DNA of 64,000 bases from Caprimulgus europaeus (Eukaryota > Chordata > Aves > Caprimulgiformes > Caprimulgidae), in contig OU015526.1 in assembly GCA_907165065.1 (NCBI GenBank), positions 69,401,723 to 69,465,722 on the forward strand. The letters are read 5' to 3'. The notes beneath the pieces are model-generated. The model made no database searches. It had not been told where the DNA came from and worked only from the letters and a program-made list of their open reading frames with translations. The translations under genes and the position numbers were made by a program. How positions within the stretch are numbered: the stretch's first letter is position 1; every line of letters begins with the position of its first letter. Shown piece by piece: positions 38,811-50,344 of this stretch.

Positions 38811-39141
38811 ATCATAGAATCATAGAATGGTTTGGGCTGGAAGGGACCTTAAAGATCATCCAGTTCCAACCCCCCTGCCATGAGCAGGGACACCTTCCAC
38901 TAGACCAGGTTGCTTGAAGCCTCATCCAGCCTGGCATTAAACACTTCCAGGGAGGGGGCATCCACAGCTTCTCTGGTCAACCTGTTCCAGTGTCTGACCA
39001 CCCTCACAGTGAAGAATTTCTTCCTAATATCTAATCTAAACCTACCCTCTTTCAGCTTGAAGCCATTTCCCCTTGTCCTGTCATTAACTGCCCTTATGAA
39101 AAGTCCTTCCCCAGCTTTTTTTGTAGACCCCCTTCAGATAA
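38811..39141 (-). mobile_element. CR1 LINE 3' fragment
   Basis: The plus strand shows the reversed CR1 tail starting with ATCATAGAATCATAGAATGG (the ATTCTATG repeat reversed), then GGCTGGAAGGGACCTTAAAGATC, CCAGTTCCAACCCCCCTGCC and the reversed ORF2 end through CTTGTCCTGTCATTAACTGCC to about 39141. It is the same subfamily and orientation as the copy at 46951-47297, with the same CATGAGCAGGGACACC block. The coding part is interrupted. Confidence 0.95.
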
Positions 39142-40539
39142 TCAGTTTCAATATATGCAAGTAAAAGGATTTCTGCATTTAGAAGAGCTAACTGCATCAC
39201 ACTTTCTGTAAAAACATTTGGATTAGCCTATCATAAAAACTACTTCTCAGAGCCAAATTTAAATAAAATTAATCTATATACACTTATTGATACTCTATCT
39301 GAATAGAATGGATCAAGCAATTCTTTAGGGTTTTGTTGTTGTTTGTTCCAAACAATTTTGGATAATACACAACCTTGAGGATCCCACCATATTCTGGAGT
39401 ATTTTGTGCTTTTGGAGAAAATGTTTAAGTGATGGTAAGCCCCTAGAGAGGAGGCAATTTCATTTTCAGTAAAAACACTGCATCGTTTCTGTGTTATGCT
39501 CACCAAGAGTCATCTGATTTCTTCCAGACTACTGATTAACTTTCTGAGAGATCCAAATGATCCACAACTTAGAATAGCCTTTTTCCCTGTGGAAGAGAGA
39601 AGACTGCTAAAGGCAGAGAGGGAAAAAAAAAAAGATGATTTAACTGTCTTGGGGGATTAGGAAACTAAGATTAGCATAGATATGGAGGCGGGCTGGAAAT
39701 CCACAGGTGACTTTGCAGAAAAGATGTGCTTAAAGACTCATCTAAATGTTGTCTAACTCGGAATTTAGCCCTGAAGCAGTGTCTATCTGCAATCTACAGA
39801 TTTGTCTGCATGTTTCATTGTCTCATGCTACATGCTGATGAGATAAATTTCTCAATATTCAGTCATTTTTTTTTTTCCTTGCTTCTTTTCATATTGTATT
39901 TAGATGTAAATCTGTGATGTAAAAATAGGTATCCTGTAGCCACTGTGCCCTTGATGCAGATTTAGGGATCTACTATATGTCAAGGATGATCTTTCACTAA
40001 TATACAGTGTTCATTTCCTAGGAGAAAAATCTTGGTGTTGGAAGGATGAGGGAAGGATTAAAATACACAAAACCCCCTTCATGCTTATATATGTCCATTC
40101 ACTCACACTTATTAGCTCTATATCAGCATATTTAACAACAAACAGTGAAAAAGAAAAGGAGCATGGCCCAGCTCTAGCTCTATTCCTCCTTTGCCCTGGG
40201 TGAAAGGGATAGTGTAGAAATAGCAGGGCAGTGTACGGGTATATAAACTTATGCTGGTAATGTGAATGTTAGCAATACTGCAATAATACTGATCCTTAAT
40301 AATTTTGCTATTAGATATGCTTAAAGATCATCATATAGTAATGTATTGGTTTATTACCTGTCACTGAGTCAGGTCTTCTCTTCTTTTAATATTCCTGTTA
40401 ATAAATGCAGTGAAATTATAAGCAGCAGCTCTTGTTCTTCATGCATTATATATTTCTAGTATATATTCACGGTAGAAAAGGATTTATGTCATCTTTGTTT
40501 ATGTAGAGATTTCTGTGAACGTTCCAGTAGTTTAACTGA
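39142..40539. other. Non-coding stretch, no gene seen
   Basis: AT-rich sequence between a CR1 and a partial LTR. The 88-codon minus-strand frame at 39240-39506 has no recognisable domain. I see no promoter, splice or RNA structure worth naming. Confidence 0.5.
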
Positions 40540-41067
40540 CATGGGTTCCTCTCTCTCCATGGGGCTACAGGTCCTGACAGGAACCTGCTCCAGCACGGGC
40601 TTCCCGCGGGGTCACAACCTCCTTCAGGCATCCACCTGCTCCGGCGTGGGGTCCTCCATGGACTACAGGTGGTCATCTGCTCCACCATAGACCTCCATGG
40701 ACTGCAGGGGGACAGCCTGCCTCACCACGGTCTGCACCACAGGCTGCGGGGGAATCTCTGCTCCAGCACCTGGAGCACCTCCTCCTCCTCCTTCTGCACT
40801 GACCTTGGTGTCTGTGGAGTTGTTTTCTCTTACATCTTCTCACTCCTCTCTCTAGCTGCCAAGTGTCCTTTTTTTTTTTTTCCTCTTCCCCTTTTTTCTT
40901 AATTATGTTATCACAGAGGTGTGACTGATGGGCTTGGCCTTGGCCAGCAGCGGGTCCATCTTGTAGCCGGCTGGCATTAGCTGTGTCGGACATGGGGGAA
41001 GCTTCTGACAGCTTCTCACAGAAGCCACCCTTCCACTACCAAAACCTTTCCATGCAAACCCAATGCA
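40540..41067 (-). mobile_element. Partial LTR of an avian endogenous retrovirus, minus orientation
   Basis: GC-rich, CpG-bearing block unlike its surroundings. Read on the minus strand it starts near 41067 with TGCATTGGGTTTGCATGG, continues with GGTGGCTTCTGTGAGAAGC, GGAAGCTTCCCCCATGTCCG, a GCCAATGCCAGCCGG-like stretch and a GTGATAACATAATTAAG promoter-like site (near 40901-40915), then a repetitive GGAGCAG/CTGCAGCC/CCATGGAGG region down to about 40540. I recognise this order as a long LTR common in bird genomes, probably of ERVL-related type. The 106-codon minus-strand frame inside it starts in the LTR leader and shows no viral protein domain. The 3' part of the LTR is missing. Confidence 0.6.
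40871..40900. repeat. T-rich tract inside the LTR
   Basis: About 12 T followed by CCTCTTCCCC and six more T. It corresponds to an A-rich stretch downstream of the LTR promoter on the minus strand. Confidence 0.7.
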
Positions 41068-44000
41068 TGATGATAAAATGAAGTGCAAATTATGCAAGCT
41101 TTCATTTTAATGGGAGAAATCCCAACATTACTAAGGTGTACAAAGCTTCCCCATTTAGTAAATGTTTTATAAATCTTGTTCAGATTAAAGTTTTGTTTTT
41201 ATTTTGTGTTGACTTGATTGCTCGGATCCTCATATTTAGCAATTAAATGTTTTTGGTTTTTTTCAAGAAAAATATTTTTTCTTTTTTTTATGAGAATACT
41301 GCTTTCCTTCAGACACTGACCCAAGAAAATCTTGGCAGACTCTTGTATTTGAAAGCAGCAAAGATTAGCTTTCCCAAGCTCACCTGGGAGAAAACATGAA
41401 ATATTTCGAGGATTGGGTGTGTGAAATACATATATTTGGGCAAGTGAAAATGTTTCAAGAATAATAATCCTGTTGAAACATGTCCTCATTTTTGCTCTTG
41501 CTTCAACAATAACCCAAAGGAGAGCTTAACAAATTGTTATTTTCTCTGTCTCTGGAGGCTTTTTTAACAATAATCCTTAACGTTTTTTAGCTTCTTATGT
41601 ACTATATAAGGACAACAGGTATTTAATTTCCGTGGAGTTTAGTTTGGTAATTTCATCTTCTAAAGATATATTTCTGAGTGTGCATATTGTTTTCTAGTTT
41701 ATTTGTTATATTTGTTCAGGCTTTTTATATGTATCTGTAAATAACAAATATCTAAATGTATCTTTACTCGTATTTAAGAAATCTTACCTGTTCAGAAAAT
41801 TAGCTTTCTAGCTGAAGATGGTTATTTTAACATGAAGAGTAGGATTTTATTTTCTTATTGAAGTTAAAGATACTTGAGCCTTTTTTGAGATGCTACCAAT
41901 AAGTCAAAGATCACTCTTCTAAGCTGATAATTTAACACGTTCCATTTTGAAACAGGCATTTGTACTCTTATTTCTAGCAATTTCAAGTTCTTTTTCCTGT
42001 AATGGCACTGACCTAAGCCATTATTTTGACAGCTTTCTGTTACTTCAATTTTTCTTTATGTAGTTGTTATGTTAGCATCTACAAGTACATACAAGTATCT
42101 CATTTTTCTAGGCCTTTGTGAGATATATCAGATTATCTACCATTTGAAACATGGGGTTTTTTTCCATTATTTTTTTCAAATTCTTATTACAGTTTACTTT
42201 TCTTCCATTTGCCTGGCTTTATAAAACAGCCATTTAGCTAATAGTGAAATTTAAATAGGGGATAATTAGATTGATGCTGAAAAATAATGACAAACCCATG
42301 GTTGTCTCCATGTGAAAAGTAAGTCAACTAGGGAAATAGTTTCCTTAGGCTTTGCCTGCCAGAACATGGAAAACAGATTCCTAGAGCTCTCTGCTCTTTT
42401 TCTCTCCATGTTAGGGTTATCCTTTTGGTTAACAGTGTCTGCCACACCAGCAATCTGATTTGGGTGGATTTTCATGTTCAATGTTGTCAGTTAGTGAGTT
42501 GAAAAAGGAGATAGGTATAATCAGGAGATAGAGAGGAACATCAGTGACAGCAGAAATCAGGGTTAAAGAGAAGCCACCTGCCAGAAATCTCAGAGCCCTC
42601 ACTGAAATCAGTGGAAATATCTACATAATTGGAAACATGTTTTCTTTTCCAAGAAAGGAGGAGTATTTTTTTTTTTTTAATAAATTACTAATTTTTATCC
42701 ATAATCTTTTTTATTTATTTATTTTTTTTTAAATTAAAAGGAGAGCAGAGTGGGTCTACTAGGTTTTTATAACTATTAGAAACATAAACATAGACATTAA
42801 TTTATACTACAACTTTTATCAATGAATACAAGAGATAAAATGAAAAAGAGATGTATATGTCTCATTCTCATACGATGTTAATGAAAGATTTAATTAGCAG
42901 TAGCAGCATTGTTGTTTAATAAATCAATTAATCTCTCCTGCCCTTTCCCTTGTGAAACTTGGAAAAAAAACCCCACAATTAATTAATTGAAACCTTTTGT
43001 CACTTAATCATTGCCCTACAACCCTGAATTATCCTGTGATGCAATAAAGTAAAAAGTCTTATTTTGATTCACATGGGATGACCCTTCTAGCTTGAATTAA
43101 TTTACAGTGATTTTACAGAATAATTTACGACAAACTCTTTGCTACTTTTAGTCTGAAATTTGAAGGGACCTTCTCACTGATGCTTGTTGATGACAAAGAT
43201 CTATCTATATAAAAATACATATAATTTATATATATTACAACATATATAATTTATATAGTCACATAATAAGAATTATAATTTAACATATAATATGCAATAC
43301 ATATCTTCCCCTCCCGGCCCCAGTCCCTGTTTATCTTGCAGTACCTCAATGTTGCTGATCGGATCACCGAGGGAGAAACATCTGTGCTGGAAGTACTTGT
43401 ATGATGGGGACAACACTGACTTGGGACAATTCCTTAATTTTGGAATGTGGTAAGAGCTTAGGCATATTTCACCTCATATTTCAGCCATATCAAAACACTC
43501 GTAAGTGTTTGAAGTGGAAGACAAGTGGGAGATTTGTCTTAATGTTGCATATTCAGAAGATAATTTGCTTAAAGAATGAAGCGGGCAGGAAAGGAATGAA
43601 TATTTGACTTTAGCCTACTACAGGGTCTTATATGTCCTTGAGCCACTTATCTTGAGCTCAGCTTTTGCTTGTTCACTCAATTACTACATGCATAAAAATA
43701 GGTCAATAAATCAAGTTAATTAGGATGTGCTGGATATCTTCAGAGAGAAGATGTTGTTATTAATAGGATCTCTTTAGATCTTACCTTTATTCTTATCTAT
43801 GGATTAACATGCTAAACATGTAATTTTATATAATACTTAAGATGCTTTCCACAATTACAGTAGACCTGTCTGAAATTCTGAAATGCAGCCAGCCTCTCCC
43901 CAAAGGTCAGCAGATGTTTGAATTACATTTTTGCTGTTAAGGTGACAGCTATTATACGCACTCTGATGTTTGATATGTGTGTGTGTGTAGGGTTAAAATA

Positions 44001-46950
44001 CATTCAAATATAAAATAAAAATTCAGAAATGAATAATACATATTTATAAGAAATTCATATTGTTGGCAAAGTTTGTCTTGCTGACGCTGTTTATAAAAGC
44101 ACAGGTGTGTGATAAAAGCTTTCGGGTTGAAAGAAAAGTGCTCCTTAGTTTTGATTGGGCTGTTCTTTTCTTCTGCTTTTTATGAAGCACATTCCATCCT
44201 TAACAAATTATCTACTCAAAAATAATCAAGATGCTCTCAAGTATTCAAGTTGCCAAAAGCAATCCAAAGACTTTCTGCTTGTCTTGGTTTGGTTGTCGTC
44301 TTAAAAGCACAGAACAAATTTTCACTTCACTGTAGTAAATGCATTTTGATTAATGTTGTATGCTGCATTTTTATATGAAGATTTCAGATTGTGTTCTGAA
44401 ATCTGTAGTGAGGAGAGGCTGTTTGGAAGGTCTTGGAGAAAAAAGATTGATGAAGAGTTCTGCTAGTAGAGAACTAAACCAACAGGTGTCACACTGACGC
44501 AAGCAAGCACCTGAACTCTTCTCCACTGGTTCCAAAGCATGTTCTCCTCTTACCCAACTTGCTTTTTCTCTGTAATAGAGAGCAGAGGAAGATCTGTTTG
44601 ACAAAGATCATTGGACTGATATGACAAAGGTCCTTCCTTCTGCTGCTTGACTAAAATGCAGTCATTTCTTTGCCAAAACAATTTGTTTAACCAAGTGCAG
44701 AATGCCTCTTCTGAACTAATGACTTATTGGAAAGGAATTTCTCCAGAAAGACTGTCTAGAAAGAGAAAAGTTGAAAGGGAGTAGATAAGTGACCATCAGC
44801 GTTCATGAAGTAATTGGGTGAACGAACTCCAGCCGTGCTGTTGACCTGGAGTAGCTGGCAGATATAGACAGACTCTCTTAACTTTCGTGTGAAAGACCAA
44901 TTTTCAACCTAGTTCATTAGGCTGTAAAAACCTGTTTCCTCCTGGTTGTCGGTGAATCAGAATGATGCAGGGTATCTGTGATTATTTTATGAGAGATTTC
45001 CTAGGACTACCAAGTTAGAATTTACTTAAAAGTGAATGTGCTTAGGCATAATTTGTCAATAAAATTTTGCAAAATATTTTCCAATAATTTATAATAAAAA
45101 TGTAAACATTTTGATAGAATTTGATCTTCTGCTTGGTAGATGGCTTTATTGATTAAAAATGGGATATTAAAATACAGAATATTTCTTCAGCTTCAAATAC
45201 TTACTTGCTTCATAGTTATACTAATATGGTCATTTCTCAGTGATATGAACAAAGCAATAAAAATGAAAGTAAATCATTCTAAAATAAAATGGCTTTCAGA
45301 CTAATTGACTGACTTAAAAGCAATGCATTAATAAAGATACTAAATGACAGCTCAATTATTCAGAAAAGATATATATGTAAGTAAGGACAAATAAAGACTT
45401 GGTTCAGAAAGGCGTGTTAGCAGTGTTTGCTTTAGAAGCTAGGTTTCTTTTTCTTTTTTTTTCCCACAAGAAGGCAATGTTAGACTGTTAAATACGGAAT
45501 TGCAAGTTACCACATTTAAGTCAATGATCTTAAAGCAATATATTAAAATTTCATAGTGTTATTTTCTAGAAAACTTAAAGCATTCTGCTGGGCATTATCC
45601 TTGTCTTAATAAAAGGAAATACAAAGGATTATTGCGGAGATAACCAAGTCAGAGGAATCTGGGATATCCTTGAGAGCTGAGGGTAAACATGAGGCAACTG
45701 AACCATTAAGGAATCGGTATTAGCCAGCTTAGGTTTTTTAAATTTTATTTTATTTTTTTTACAGCAAGCTTGTGAGCCTGCTGTTTTCTATTCTTTGTGG
45801 TTTTTTTCTTTAATTAGCTCTGTACTACAGTCACTAATGATACTGAAATAAAAACGTTACTAAGCAGATGTTGTACTAGAAAATGAGTCCAGTTCATTAA
45901 ATGTATTTGTCTCATTTAAGTGATTTACTATCATTTAAAAAAAAAAAAAAGTTCTTTTAAAAAACCCACAACTACTACAGACATGTGAGTTTATTCCTCC
46001 TAAAAGCAAACGTGTTTTACTTATTAAAAATTAAAGCTAAGGTACTGATAGTAAATAAATTATAAACCCTGTATTCTTTCTGTATGTAATAACAATCCAT
46101 CTATATGAAAATTCTTGGTTTTTTTATTGACGATATGTAGTATATGAAATTATTGGCAAAGGTTGGAAATGCAAGTCCTGAATTACACAGACCTGCTGTC
46201 TTTCCTGGTTTGTTTGCAATAACTTCAAGTCTAATGCACCTTTTTCAAATTCAGTTTGAGGCAACTTTCACCACCTTTGTGAACCTTTATTTTCTCTGTT
46301 ATACAAATCTGAAATTAATGATCTGTATTTCCAATGGATGCTTAAGGTTTCTATCTTATCTTTTCTTTGTTAGGGTTCATCATAATGCTTTGAAATATTT
46401 TTTGAGGCACCCTTGAAGGTAAGTCTAATTAGATGGCTTGTAGTACGATATGGCAACACTGAACAAAGCTATGAAATGGTATCCCATGGACTTCATAGAG
46501 AGCCACTGATAAAACCTATAGCTTTCACTATACTGCTTTTATGTCATAACTCTCAAATAACTCCTGCTGGAAGTAGTCAGCATGAATTTACTGAGTGCAA
46601 ATAGTGCTTGACCAACCCGATTGAATACTGTAATAAGTTTACTTGCACTGTGGATGAAGGGAGTACAGTAGACACTGTTTACTCTGATCAATGCACCTGC
46701 TCTTCATTTAAGTCTCTCTTGGAAATTTTATGTTGTCATAATGCCTCCTTTGCAGAATCCATTCTATGAAATATTGGAGGAAGTCTAAGGAATATTTTTA
46801 ATATTTTATGTAATTATCCTCTTAGCTGCTTTTTTCTTTTTTTTTTTAATTTTCTGTGATGCATAACCTGGATTGCCAATATTCATACCAGTCTTCCTGA
46901 TTTTTAAGAGCCAGTTTTTACTATTATATGAAGGATGCGTCTTGAAATTA
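41068..46950. other. AT-rich non-coding stretch, no gene seen
   Basis: No supported gene. An AT-only patch with near-repeated halves lies at 43206-43260, and a T-rich stretch at 42669-42732. At 43339 an acceptor-like CTTGCAG precedes a short open stretch ending in a stop and then a GTAAG, but it is too weak to call an exon. Homopolymer tracts occur near 45938-45952 and 46832-46848. Confidence 0.55.
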
Positions 46951-47297
46951 GAATCATAGAATGTTTTGAGCTGGAAGGGACCTTAAAAACCATCCAGTTC
47001 CAACCCCCTGCCATGAGCAGGGACACCTTCCACTAGACCAAGTTGCTCAAAGCCTCATCCAGCCTGGCCTTGAATGCATCCAGGGAGGGGGCATCCACAG
47101 CTTCCTTGGGCAACCTGTACCAATGTCTCGCCACCCTCACAGTGAAGAATTTCTTTCTAATATCTAGTTTAACCTACCCTCATTCAGCTTAAAGCCATTT
47201 TCCCTTGTTCTGTCATTAACTGCCCTTATGAAAAGTCCCTCCTCAGCTTTCTTGTAGCCCCTTCAGGTACTGGAAGGTGGTTATAAGATCTCTAAGC
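46951..47297 (-). mobile_element. CR1 LINE 3' fragment
   Basis: A reversed CR1 tail beginning GAATCATAGAATG, then GAGCTGGAAGGGACCTTAAAAACC and CCAGTTCCAACCCCCTGCC, running through the reversed ORF2 end to CCCCTTCAGGTACTGGAAGGTGG and a degraded TATAAGATCTC. It is very similar to 38811-39141 over its whole length but reaches slightly further 5'. It ends about 100 bp before the hAT transposon. Confidence 0.95.
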
Positions 47298-47397
47298 ACA
47301 GTTTCCTTTAAAGCACTTTTCTCTATGATAAATTTTATTAACACCTTAAAAATACCTCATCGTTGTCTCTGTGCCATAGGTCATGAACTAAGGTAGG

Positions 47398-47405
47398 GTC
47401 TATAG
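47398..47405. repeat. 8-bp target-site duplication, left copy
   Basis: GTCTATAG immediately precedes the CAG of the hAT element and is repeated without a mismatch directly after the element at 49476-49483. An 8-bp duplication is the hallmark of hAT transposition. Confidence 0.95.
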
Positions 47406-47608
47406 CAGAGGTCCTCAAACTTTTTAAACAGGGGGCCAGTTCACTGTCCCTCAGACACTGTCGGGGGCCAGACTATAGTTTGGAAAAAAAAGAACAAATT
47501 CCTATGCACACTGCACATATTTTATTTGTAGTAGTGCACAAAAACCAGGAAAAATAATGCAATATTTAAAATGAAGAACAATTGTAATCAACAAAAGCAA
47601 ATAGTATT

Positions 47609-48814
47609 TCAATATGAACTATGGGCCTGCTTTTGGCTAATGAGATGGTCAATGTTAGGTTCCATATTTGTCACTGCTAGTCTTAGCAAGTGATGCAAGT
47701 GCTCATCAGTTAGTCTGGATCTGATTGGAGATTTCTGATGTTTAATTTGGGAAAAAGTCTGCTCACAGACATAGGTGCTGCCAAAGACAGTTGCGATTTT
47801 GAGTGCATGGTTCCTGAGATTATGATATGTCTCTGTGGGGAGAGTTGCATAGAAATCAGTAAGGCTGCTTGATTTGAATGCATCTTTCAGCGAGTCACAA
47901 GTCTGTAGTTCGGCCAATTCCATTTGGTAAATCAGATCAACAGTTTCAATGTCAACAGAAAATGGGTTCCGGCAAAGCTGTGTGTCCTGTTCATGGAGAC
48001 GAAGCTCTTTAAATCTAATTTCCTTTTGCAACATTTCTAGTACATCCATACATGTTTTGTTTGGGAATGCAACTGCTGTATTTTCTGCAGACAGGTTTTG
48101 AGTTGTGGGTAGATGGCAGAAGTTTTCCCCCTTTACTCGGTTAATGAGTGGGTGAATTTGACTTGAAATGCTTTCACATGTGAATACATGGTTGCGTTTG
48201 TCCATCTCTTTGTTAATGCATGCAACCACTCCTTTCATGGACCCCACCATGCTAGGAGAACCATCAGTTGTCACACTGAATAGTTTACCCCAGTCCAGCT
48301 CCAAATCATTCATAGTTTGGCAAACTTTCTCATAGATATCCTCTCCTGTAGTTGTTCCTTTGGTGCTTTTCAGTGCAGCAAGCTCCCCTGTGACTTTGAA
48401 AGAATCATTTGTCCCACGTATGAAAATTAGAAGTTGTGCAGAACCATGAACATCATTGCTTTTGTCGAGTGCCAATGAGAAATAGCAAAGTTTTTTTGAG
48501 GAGTTTTGGAACTGCAGATTCAAATTTTCCCCCATTTCTTCAGTCCTTCGTGTAATTGTAGGTCCTGAAAGACTCGCTGTACTAAATAAATCCGCCTGCT
48601 CTGGACACATCTCTTTGGCAACAGAAAGAAGGCATTCTTTAACAAATTCTTCCTCTATGAATGCTCTGCCAGTACACACTATGAGCTTGGCAACTTGATA
48701 GCTTGCTTGAAGTGATGATATATTGAGCTGCTTTTGCATCATAAAAGTATTCTGCTGAGTTGTCAATCTGTGTTTCAGTCTTAATATTTTATCTTTTCTC
48801 ACTTGTCTGACCAA
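47609..48814 (-). pseudogene. hAT transposase, C-terminal part, internally deleted
   Basis: This 401-codon frame holds the catalytic part of a hAT transposase, which cuts and joins DNA at the element's terminal repeats. The N-terminal ~100 residues form the region after the BED finger. The first catalytic Asp candidate is D117 in FSLALDKS, the second D184 in VTTDGSPSMVG. The C-terminal hAT dimerisation block is at about 335-385 (ALKIATVFGSTYVCEQTFS), with E351 as the candidate third acidic residue. Between residues about 210 and 235 the alignment jumps from the segment after the second Asp straight to a region normally far downstream, so roughly 130 or more residues of the helical insertion domain are missing, including the usual His/Cys and Trp motifs. 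The frame itself has no stop across this junction. The first Met is internal. The natural start lies upstream in the BED frame, offset by one base. Confidence 0.85.
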
Positions 48815-48824
48815 AGAATCATAT

Positions 48825-49004
48825 TTATCTTTGAGTGTTGTAGTGTAGACACAAATTGTATTCCTTGAACACAGACACTGAATTCTGGCATATCAGACAA
48901 ACAGCTCTTTCTCTGTACTCTATGAAAAAATAATAAGAAGTCCACTTTTCCTGGAATACCCTGCACTCAGAGTCAATTTTTTTTTTTTTTTTTTTTTTTG
49001 ACAT
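48825..49004 (-). pseudogene. hAT transposase BED zinc finger, out of frame with the rest
   Basis: From the ATG at 49004 the frame encodes MS, seven Lys from a 23-A run, then IDSECRVFQEKWTSYYFF and a zinc-binding CLIC pair, ending HYNTQR and a stop at about 48827. BED fingers bind the transposon ends and the DNA target. The CxxC and first His are visible. The second His would fall right at the frame break, so the finger is probably incomplete. Continuation into the catalytic frame requires a one-base shift near 48830. I chose 49004 as start because it directly precedes the conserved block. The longer frame to 49088 is 5' leader. Confidence 0.8.
48977..48999. repeat. 23-T homopolymer inside the transposase start
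   Basis: An uninterrupted T run on the plus strand (A run on the coding strand) encodes the poly-lysine near the N-terminus. Its length is prone to slippage and to sequencing error, and it sits where a length change would shift the whole transposase frame. Confidence 0.95.
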
Positions 49005-49475
49005 GATGGTGCGTGCATTTCCCACTGGTGCTTTCTTGCTTGTCCTGCCTGGGAGCTGGAGGGAGGGAGGGAGAGATGGGGGAGTCACCCACCTCCCTGA
49101 TGCTGCCTCCCCCCTCCTCAGCCCGGCTGCGCAGTCCAGAAAAGCTGACCAGAAGAGATTGAAGGAACTTTGCCGTGCCGGGGCTCTGGCAATTCACCCG
49201 AGTTGGCTGGACCTCGTAGTCCAGAGGCTGCCGACTGAGCTTGCCCTGAGCTGCCGACCAGTTCCAGCCCAGTCCTGATGGGTGCTTCGGGGCTGCAGAG
49301 GCTGGCAAGCAGATTAAGTAGCAGGAAGTCATCTGCAATTGCTTGGTTTTCCCCTCCCAGCCCCTGGCGAGGGGCAGCAGGGGGGAGGATAGGGAGTTTT
49401 GTAAATACCGGGGGGTGCGATTGAGGACCCTGGGGGGCCATATCTGGCCCACGGACCATAGTTTGAGGACCCCTG

Positions 49476-49483
49476 GTCTATAG
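49476..49483. repeat. 8-bp target-site duplication, right copy
   Basis: GTCTATAG follows the right terminus of the hAT element and is identical to 47398-47405. Confidence 0.95.
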
Positions 49484-49985
49484 GATAACCAGCCAGAGAT
49501 TTCTGTAAATCTGAAGTCAGAGGGCACTTTGAGATGTGACAGTACAAGAGAGCTAGAGAATGTGTGTTATACTCTTATCTCCTTTTAACTTTTTTTTTTT
49601 TAAATTTGTCTTCCTTCTTGCAATAAGTCATTAAATGTCTGAATCTGATTCACAAACATGTGTTTCTCTTCACTGCATGTGAGTACATAAATATTTCATA
49701 GTAATATGCCAGGAGAAATTTTCTTCTTTGTAAAACCAGTTTTCTTGATCTCATTGCTGAGAAGTTCAATCTTCATGTAAAATATCTCGGTGATTTTCTT
49801 TATAGTCAGCTGAGACATAAATACCCATTTCTGTGGGCATAGAAGCAGAGTTTTGAGATATTTTGTCTCTATATCTTTTTTGTATTTAACTTGATATTTG
49901 GTAGTCTGTCCCCACAACTCCTTATTATTCTTCATTTATTCGGGAGCTAAGATCTTCAGAAATAATTTATTATTTGTCTCACAGA
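49484..49985. other. Non-coding spacer
   Basis: Unique-looking AT-rich DNA between the hAT element and a CR1 scrap. The minus-strand 79-codon frame at 49696-49935 shows no domain. Confidence 0.5.
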
Positions 49986-50062
49986 TCACAGAATGTCAGG
50001 GATTGGAAGGGACCTTGAAAGATCATCTAGTCCAACCCCTCTGCCAGAGCAGGAACACCTAA
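49986..50062 (-). mobile_element. CR1 LINE terminal scrap
   Basis: A reversed CR1 3' end: ATCACAGAATGTCAGG, then GATTGGAAGGGACCTTGAAAGATC and TAGTCCAACCCCTCTGCC, ending at GGAACACC. Only the 3' UTR part remains. Confidence 0.9.
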
Positions 50063-50344
50063 TGGCTATGTGCTTATTATTATTACATTTTTGGTTGGAA
50101 AGTGGCTCTTAGTCAACAGAATGGTAAGTTACTGTACTGCATAGTAGTCTAGAGCTAGCTCTCATATCCCAGCCTTCTTGCACTTGATTTTTCTTGCCCC
50201 AAACTGGGAATAAATATCTGGATTTTGTTTTGGAGTTTTTGTTTTTTTTTTTTTCTCTCCTTCCTCCTCCCCCAACCAGTGTGCATATGTAGATCTTTAG
50301 AAAAACGTTCTTTTTGACTGGTTGCATTTGCACTTTACTGTGCA

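Larger units (their letters stand above)
47406..49475 (-). mobile_element. Complete hAT (Charlie-like) DNA transposon, 2,070 bp
   Basis: Both ends are present. The left end is CAGAGGTCCTCAAACT and the reverse complement of the right end is CAGGGGTCCTCAAACT: 16 bp with one mismatch, followed in both by a GGGCCAG block after a 9-11 bp gap. Exact 8-bp target-site duplications flank the element. Inside, the minus strand encodes a BED-type zinc finger (about 48831-49004) and then a hAT transposase frame (47609-48814). The first ~470 bp on the coding strand (49005-49475) are GC-rich and probably hold the promoter and 5' UTR. The copy is not autonomous as it stands, because the reading frame breaks between the two parts and the middle of the transposase is missing. 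The overall type (BED finger plus KIDSECRVFQEKW-like start) is the Charlie group, related to the transposase from which the GTF2IRD2 C-terminus was derived. Family assignment is by recognition only. Confidence 0.93.

Noticed and set aside
43339-43450. Possible internal exon between CTTGCAG and GTAAG
   Set aside because: The frame hits a stop after about 20 codons and the other frames show no recognisable protein. The splice signals are common by chance.
49118-49547. Several long frames on both strands (72-184 codons)
   Set aside because: They lie in the GC-rich 5' leader and terminal repeat of the hAT element. Overlapping frames in all phases are expected from GC-rich DNA with few stops.
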